The position numbers and the translations under genes were made by a program. The notes beneath the pieces were generated by a model, which ran no database searches, was not told where the DNA came from, and saw nothing but the letters and a program-made list of their open reading frames with translations. A DNA stretch of 18,980 nt, from contig JACPSF010000032.1 in NCBI GenBank assembly GCA_016193385.1, positions 1-18,980 on the forward strand, in the 5' to 3' direction. Positions 14,625-18,980 of the stretch are shown here, one piece after another. The DNA comes from Deltaproteobacteria bacterium (GTDB lineage Bacteria; Desulfobacterota_B; Binatia; UBA9968). Each line of letters begins with the position of its first letter. Position 1 is the stretch's first letter.

Positions 14625-15752
14625 CTACACGAAATAGCTCACAAGACTCTCGGCAATAAAATCAATGTCGGCATCGGTGAGATACTGGTGAAGACCGAAA
14701 TGGAGCCCGGTCCGGCCGATCCTCTCCGCGGCGGGAAAGTCACCCGCTTTATAACCCAAAAAAACAAATGCCCGATGTTGAGTCGGGAGCGAACCGAAGA
14801 GAGTCTTGCATTGGATGCCTCGGCCTTCCAGGTGGTCGTACAACCCATCCACCGAGCGCCTCTCATCCCTCAGGACCAGCGGGAAGGCATGGGGCGAGAT
14901 CACCTCGAGCGGACCGTCGCGGCAAAGAATGATCCGTTCCTCTAGCGGAGCAAGAAGATCCAGCAGGCGCTGGCGATGCCGCCGGCGAATTTGGAAGTTT
15001 TGATCAAACAGCTCGAGCCCTTCCAACCCAATGGCTGCCTCTAGATCGTTCATCTTGGAGTTGAATCCCACGCGGTCGAAGTGGAAGTAGAGCTGGCCGC
15101 CCCGCCGACCGTGGCTGCGGAGCGAGCGGCACAGATCGGCCAACTCCTGCTTGTCAGTCACGATCATCCCTCCTTCGGCGCTGCATATCAGGTGCGCAGC
15201 GTAAAAACTGAACAGGCTCAGGTCGCCGAACGACCCCACCACCTTCCCCCCCAAAGTCGCGCCGTGCGCCTCACAGCAGTCCTCAATCACAACCAGTTCA
15301 TGGCGCCGGGCGATGTCCAGGATCTCACCCATCTTGCAGGGCTTTCCCATCGTGTGGACCACCTGAATCGCTCTCGTCCTGGGCGTGATGGCAGCCTCGA
15401 TCAGCGAGGGATTGATATTAAGGGTTTCCAGCTCCACATCAACGAATTTAGGCACTAGCCCGGCGGCGAGGACGCAGTTGGCCGTGGCAGTGAAGGCGAG
15501 GGCTGGCGTAATCACCTCGTCTCCCCGCTGGGCCCCAAGGTCAAGCAGCGTTGCCACGGCGCCGATCCCGGCGTCGGTCCCGGAGCTGGTCGCGATGGCG
15601 TGGCGGTAGCCAAATCGCCCGGCAAAGCGGGCCTCAAATAGCTGGACGTTGGTGCCTTCAGAAACCCAGTTGCGGCTTAAAGCCTGCTCCAGATAGCGTC
15701 GCCCCAACTCGCCGACCTCGATGTGACCAAACGTGACCCGATACGCATTCAA
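14625..15752 (-). CDS. DegT/DnrJ/EryC1/StrS-fold PLP enzyme with active-site His (sugar 3-dehydratase type)
   Basis: 375 residues. The start is TTG at 15752: GGAGG (15764-15760) lies 7 bases upstream, and the TTG overlaps the stop of the preceding gene. The frame is open further up, but that adds only an Arg/Gly-rich stretch. Fold-type I motifs are present: ATSSGTDAG (54-62), ITPALAFTATANCVLAAG (81-98), VVIEDCCEAHGA with PLP-contacting D158, and GSFGDLSLFSFYAAHLICSAEGGM. In aminotransferases of this family the last motif carries the PLP-binding Lys; here that position is H187. The same Lys-to-His change defines the dehydratases ColD (His188) and E1/RfbH, which remove the 3-hydroxyl from 4-keto-6-deoxy sugars. 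I therefore favour dehydratase over aminotransferase. Confidence 0.85.
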   Translation of the reverse strand: MNAYRVTFGHIEVGELGRRYLEQALSRNWVSEGTNVQLFEARFAGRFGYRHAIATSSGTDAGIGAVATLLDLGAQRGDEVITPALAFTATANCVLAAGLVPKFVDVELETLNINPSLIEAAITPRTRAIQVVHTMGKPCKMGEILDIARRHELVVIEDCCEAHGATLGGKVVGSFGDLSLFSFYAAHLICSAEGGMIVTDKQELADLCRSLRSHGRRGGQLYFHFDRVGFNSKMNDLEAAIGLEGLELFDQNFQIRRRHRQRLLDLLAPLEERIILCRDGPLEVISPHAFPLVLRDERRSVDGLYDHLEGRGIQCKTLFGSLPTQHRAFVFLGYKAGDFPAAERIGRTGLHFGLHQYLTDADIDFIAESLVSYFV

Positions 15753-16492
15753 GCGACGTCCTCCAAAGCAAAAAAGGCCGGCACCTGATTTGCCTCGGCG
15801 TAGCACTCAGGGGTACCAATATCGAGCAGGCGATTCTCGGAAAAGAAAACCTGTCCCCTCCTTTGACCCAATAACGCCATCAGATTGGTCTCGAGATCGT
15901 AGCGCCCTTCTGGCCAGGACAGCACCATATCCCGGTCGAGAATGTAGACGCCCGCATTGACCCAGCACTGGCTCTTCGCACCGGGAGAAAGCCCAACGAT
16001 CTGCCCGTCATCGCCGATCTCCAGGGCCCCCTTGTTTTCCGCCCCGCCAACGACGTTCTCGCTCCGCGCGGCGATCATGGTAAAGCTCTTGCTCAGCCGG
16101 ACATGGCTGCTCAGGACCGGAAGCAAAGGCTGGGGGATAAAAGAGTCTCCATTGAGCGCGACAAAGCAGGGAGACCGCACCCAAGCCGCCGCGTGTCGCA
16201 GCGCGCCTCCCGTTCCCAGAGGCTCTTTTTCCGAAATCACTATCGTAGCCGGAGTAAACTCATCGTAGATCGTTAAAAAGTCCTTGAATTTTTCGCTCAA
16301 GTAATGGGTGGCGAGAATAAAACGGTGAAAACCCTGCCGGCGAAGCCTTAACAGCAGGTAAAACAAAAAAGGTTTCTGTCCCACAGTAAGCAGTGGTTTA
16401 GGTATGCTTTGAGTGAGCGGACCCAGGCGACTTCCCCTTCCGCCGCATAATAACACGACATCTGTGTTTTCGGGGCCGAGCGAAGCTTTCAT
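15749..16492 (-). CDS. sugar-1-phosphate nucleotidyltransferase (HddC-like)
   Basis: 247 residues from ATG 16492. NTP-transferase signature LCGGRGSRLGPLTQSIPKPLL (15-35, with the Arg and Lys that bind the triphosphate and sugar phosphate), EKEPLGTGGAL (88-98), and metal-binding NGDSF (114-118). The size and motifs suit HddC-type enzymes that join a nucleoside monophosphate, often GMP, to a hexose or heptose 1-phosphate. The frame stays open to a TTG at 16588, but the promoter -35 box lies there, which rules that start out. It is the first gene of the sugar operon, and its stop overlaps the next gene's TTG. Partnered with the GHMP kinase at the other end it would activate the starting sugar. 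Confidence 0.9.
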   Translation of the reverse strand: MKASLGPENTDVVLLCGGRGSRLGPLTQSIPKPLLTVGQKPFLFYLLLRLRRQGFHRFILATHYLSEKFKDFLTIYDEFTPATIVISEKEPLGTGGALRHAAAWVRSPCFVALNGDSFIPQPLLPVLSSHVRLSKSFTMIAARSENVVGGAENKGALEIGDDGQIVGLSPGAKSQCWVNAGVYILDRDMVLSWPEGRYDLETNLMALLGQRRGQVFFSENRLLDIGTPECYAEANQVPAFFALEDVA

Positions 16493-16559
16493 GGTACGAC
16501 TGACTTCTTCTCGAGTTCCGAGCTCTGGCTGAGCCTTTCCGGACGGTAACAAGCTCACT

Positions 16560-16588
16560 ATTTTACTCGCCCCGCTGGTTTTGGACAA
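16560..16588 (-). promoter_or_regulatory. sigma-70-type promoter of the sugar operon
   Basis: Minus strand TTGTCC (16588-16583), exactly 17 bases, TAAAAT (16565-16560). Predicted transcript start is near 16553, leaving about a 60-base leader before ATG 16492. It lies in the divergent gap to the glycosyltransferase gene. Confidence 0.6.
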
Positions 16589-16666
16589 GGGGTTGGCGTA
16601 AAATCAGGCGTGAATGCGCCTACTGATTGGTGGTCGCGGCGTGAATCAAGGCAGGAAGAGTGCTAC

Positions 16667-17893
16667 GTGGACCAACAGAAGCCGTTAAAAATACTTTTCC
16701 TCACTTCCAGTTACCCGCGTAGCGAAGACGACCATGCCGGGGTCTTCCTGCGCCACCTCGCCCACCATTTATGCAACCGCGGCCTAAGCATTCACGTACT
16801 GGCCCCTTCGGACGGCGCTAGCGGGACCTTGACCGAAGGCCAAGTTAGTGTGCACCGTTTTCAGTATTTCCCCAAGCGAATGCAAAAATTAGCCTACGGC
16901 TCCGGGATCTTACACAATCTTAGGGAGAGCCCCTCGCTCTGGATTCAAGTGCCCTTTTTCGTTGCGGCGATGGGCAACTCCCTGCTGCGCCTGGCGCGGA
17001 AGGAGCGGCTTGACCTGATCCATGCTCACTGGCTGATACCTCAAGGTTTGCTCGCTACCTTCAGCAAATCCTGGCACCGCGTCCCGGTGCTCACCACGGT
17101 GCACGGGAGCGACGCGTTCCGTCTAAAAAACGGACTGCTTGACCGGATCAAGCGCAAAGTGCTGCACAAATGTGAGGCCTGGACCGCAAACAGCCATGCC
17201 ACAGCGGAGGCTCTCGGGCCAGACACCGCAACGATTAAGCCCCATATCATCCCAATGGGCGTGGACGTAGAGCGATTCCGAAAGGGCGAGCGCGGCCGTC
17301 TACGAAGTGGACTCAATAAGGACGATCTCGTCATCCTCTTCGTGGGTCGGGTCGTCCGGGGTAAAGGCGTCGAGTTTTTGCTCGATGCACTTTCCCTTTT
17401 GCCTTCAAGTCTTCGGCTCAAAATTCGGTTATGGGTGGTGGGAGAAGGTCAGGATGCCGATCGATTGCAGCAACGCACACACGGGGCATCTGGAACCCTG
17501 AAAGTTCGCTTCTGGGGCGCCCTTCGCAACGAACTCCTGCCGGATTTTTATGCCGCCGCTGATCTGCTCGTCGTCCCCACAAGCGACACGGAAGGGCAGG
17601 GAGTCGTCCTTCTGGAGGCCTTTGCTGCCCGCCTTTGTGTCCTTGCCACGTGCGTTGGGGGCATCCGGGAGGTCGTTGAGGACGGAGTCACGGGAATGCT
17701 AGTGCAACCAGGAGATTCGCAAGCGCTTGCCCGCGCGATCGCAAAGCTTTTGACGGATCCAGAACTGCGGCGAAAATTGACCGACAACGGATTTCTGCGA
17801 GCACGCAACGACTATGCGTGGGAGATAGTGGCTGCTCGCTTTGAAGATCTCTATCGAGGCGTTGTCGAAAAAGCTGCGAAAGAAGCCTGCTAA
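16667..17893 (+). CDS. GT4-family (GT-B fold) glycosyltransferase
   Basis: 408 residues from GTG 16667, chosen because AGGAAGAG (16653-16660) lies 6 bases upstream; an in-frame GTG at 16610 is also possible but has no ribosome-binding site and is close to a possible -10 box (TAAAAT, 16599-16604). The N-terminal half starts at KILFLTSSYPRSEDDHAGVF and includes LIHAHWLIPQGL and TVHGSDAFRL. The C-terminal half carries ILFVGRVVRGKGVEFLLDAL and DTEGQGVVLLEAFA, the E-x7-E donor-binding motif. A retaining GT4 enzyme transferring from a nucleotide sugar, probably building the glycan whose sugars come from the divergent operon. Neither donor nor acceptor can be told. Confidence 0.92.
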   Translation: MDQQKPLKILFLTSSYPRSEDDHAGVFLRHLAHHLCNRGLSIHVLAPSDGASGTLTEGQVSVHRFQYFPKRMQKLAYGSGILHNLRESPSLWIQVPFFVAAMGNSLLRLARKERLDLIHAHWLIPQGLLATFSKSWHRVPVLTTVHGSDAFRLKNGLLDRIKRKVLHKCEAWTANSHATAEALGPDTATIKPHIIPMGVDVERFRKGERGRLRSGLNKDDLVILFVGRVVRGKGVEFLLDALSLLPSSLRLKIRLWVVGEGQDADRLQQRTHGASGTLKVRFWGALRNELLPDFYAAADLLVVPTSDTEGQGVVLLEAFAARLCVLATCVGGIREVVEDGVTGMLVQPGDSQALARAIAKLLTDPELRRKLTDNGFLRARNDYAWEIVAARFEDLYRGVVEKAAKEAC

Positions 17894-18086
17894 CCCGGTC
17901 CTCCCGGCAACGAAAACCACCGAGCTCCCGCCCATCGGCGTGCCGCATACCTCTTCCAGAAAAGGGGATGATAAAACGATTCGCTACGATGGATGGCTCT
18001 CAGGAAGATTAGACACAACGAAGGAGGACTACATAGGGTGAGGCCACAGAGGTTTTTGGGCCGAGCTCGCCAGAAGGATTCTCGGA

Positions 18087-18218
18087 ATGGCGAACTGGCT
18101 CAACGTTGCTCGTGACCTCCGCTCCGATGACGAAATCGCAAATCATTCGAACAAAGCCACCTATTACCTGGTCTTAAGCGATCATTCTCGAGCCGAGGGG
18201 GAAGATGAGGACGTATAG
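18087..18218 (+). CDS. possible 43-residue ORF of unknown function
   Basis: In the 326-base gap between the glycosyltransferase and the sulfotransferase, ATG 18087 has AGAAGG about 9 bases upstream. It encodes MANWLNVARDLRSDDEIANH and onwards, with an acidic end (AEGEDEDV) and a stop at 18216-18218. The frame has coding-like composition and is open back to 18042, so it could also be the tail of a decayed gene. I recognise no family. The rest of the gap shows no clear terminator although the flanking genes converge. Confidence 0.3.
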   Translation: MANWLNVARDLRSDDEIANHSNKATYYLVLSDHSRAEGEDEDV

Positions 18219-18219
18219 T

Positions 18220-18980
18220 TCAAGATGGCCCGTCGACAAATAGCCATCTCGATAAAGACGAAGGATACCCAGCCTCAGCCATGGTTCCAGAAGCGACGCA
18301 CCAAACTTGGAATTTTTCCCTTAAAGATAAATCTTTCTTCCAGCCACCGGGCATACCTCTGTGCACAAACTCTTCAGGCTCTCTTGCCACCGGGCCTGTG
18401 CGTTTAGCAACCTCACCGTAAATCGGAACCGGCGTCCCGCCACCAGCCTTCGTTACATCCGACCGATTGGCATCGATTGCGTCCCGTATCTCGGCGTCAC
18501 TCCAAGTAATGCCGAGGAACTCGGAAAGTCTTTTTAGGACCCTGTCCGTAGATGCCCATAGTTCTTCATAGGTCACCTCGCAAAATTCTCGCTCCGACAA
18601 TTTTCTCGCCGCATCCCTTGTGGTTTGGACGCGCTCTACCCACATCAACGCGGCTCCACGGGCGTTCCGCGGAGCCCAACTAGAGCCCCATGTTCGCGAT
18701 GCCGCCAATATGGAAGCCACTACGTCCCGACCGTCTCGCAGAATGTGAATAATTCGGCACTCAGGAAGTAATTCTTTTATCTCTGGAATGAACATGCCGT
18801 GTTCCGGAGTTTTTTCCAAAAAGAACTCACCTGGTTTTAGCCTGCTAATCATGGGACTTAGCAGTTGAAGCATGTAGCTTTTTAAAACCGAGAGAAAATC
18901 TTGCTGATCAAAATAGCAGGGCAATCCAACCCCACCCCTTCCTGTAGCCGTCTGCGGGTTCAACTCCCTTTCCAACTCCC
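18220..18980 (-). CDS. PAPS-dependent sulfotransferase (5' end beyond window)
   Basis: The frame enters from the right edge and ends at a TGA at 18222-18220, so about the last 253 residues are visible. LKPGEFFLEKTPEHGMFIPEIKELLPECRIIHILRDGRDVVASILA holds the 3'-phosphate-binding signature (RDGRDVVAS). VTYEELWASTDRVLKRLSEFLGI and the C-terminal RGMPGGWKKDLS match the usual end of the Sulfotransfer fold, including the GxWK-type contact to the cofactor. The N-terminal 5'-phosphosulfate loop must lie outside the window. It would add sulfate from PAPS to a carbohydrate or other acceptor; beside a glycosyltransferase and a sugar operon, a sulfated glycan is the likely product. It converges on the glycosyltransferase. 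Confidence 0.88.
   Translation of the reverse strand, partial: ELERELNPQTATGRGGVGLPCYFDQQDFLSVLKSYMLQLLSPMISRLKPGEFFLEKTPEHGMFIPEIKELLPECRIIHILRDGRDVVASILAASRTWGSSWAPRNARGAALMWVERVQTTRDAARKLSEREFCEVTYEELWASTDRVLKRLSEFLGITWSDAEIRDAIDANRSDVTKAGGGTPVPIYGEVAKRTGPVAREPEEFVHRGMPGGWKKDLSLREKFQVWCVASGTMAEAGYPSSLSRWLFVDGPS

Noticed and set aside
16493..16588. TTG start for the nucleotidyltransferase at 16588
   Set aside because: Coincides with the -35 box of the operon promoter; the family fold begins just after ATG 16492.
17841..18041. 66-codon plus-strand ORF overlapping the glycosyltransferase end
   Set aside because: Starts inside the glycosyltransferase in another frame; its translation is low-complexity and has no ribosome-binding site.

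Overview
The window looks like a chromosomal segment of a Gram-negative bacterium. The grounds are a full set of type IV pilus minor pilins with their prepilin peptidase, GDP-heptose/deoxysugar-type genes, and two good sigma-54 (-24/-12) promoter matches. No gene fixes the lineage. Deltaproteobacterial, Nitrospirota or NC10-like groups would fit this style of PilX cluster, but that is a guess. I saw no rRNA, tRNA, CRISPR array, transposase or phage gene.

Left part (1-8047, all minus strand): a minor-pilin region. Reading in the direction of transcription: pilD peptidase (8047-7241), a FimT/GspH pseudopilin with a damaged N-terminus (7009-6612), pilV (6573-6139), pilW (6132-5398), a 28-codon PilX-like peptide (5345-5259), a PilX-like protein (5227-4118), a second PilX-like protein with a frameshifted tail (3825-2510), a single-domain response regulator (2259-1867), a two-helix membrane protein (1650-1357), and a third PilX-like protein that runs off the left edge (981-1). 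Sigma-54-type promoters precede the FimT gene and the second PilX gene. Sigma-70-type promoters precede the third PilX gene and probably the response regulator.

Middle and right part (8112-16588, minus strand): a tightly packed sugar-nucleotide operon driven by a good sigma-70 promoter at 16560-16588. In order it holds a sugar-1-phosphate nucleotidyltransferase, a DegT-fold PLP enzyme with His instead of Lys in the active site, E1-alpha and E1-beta subunits of a thiamine-diphosphate enzyme, a broken GDP-fucose-synthase-like gene, another NAD-dependent epimerase/dehydratase, a B12-binding radical SAM protein, and a GHMP sugar kinase. It then reads on towards pilD. Divergent from it is a GT4 glycosyltransferase (16667-17893, plus strand). 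A sulfotransferase (18980-18220, minus strand) is cut by the right edge.

Taken together, the sugar operon looks like a pathway for an unusual GDP-linked deoxy sugar. The His-type dehydratase could make a 3-deoxy-4-keto sugar, the orphan E1 pair could add a two-carbon branch to it, and the reductase/epimerase genes could finish it. This is inference from gene content. A second theme is damage: the fimT, fcl and pilX reading frames all carry small lesions, two of them with the look of roughly 40-base internal deletions.
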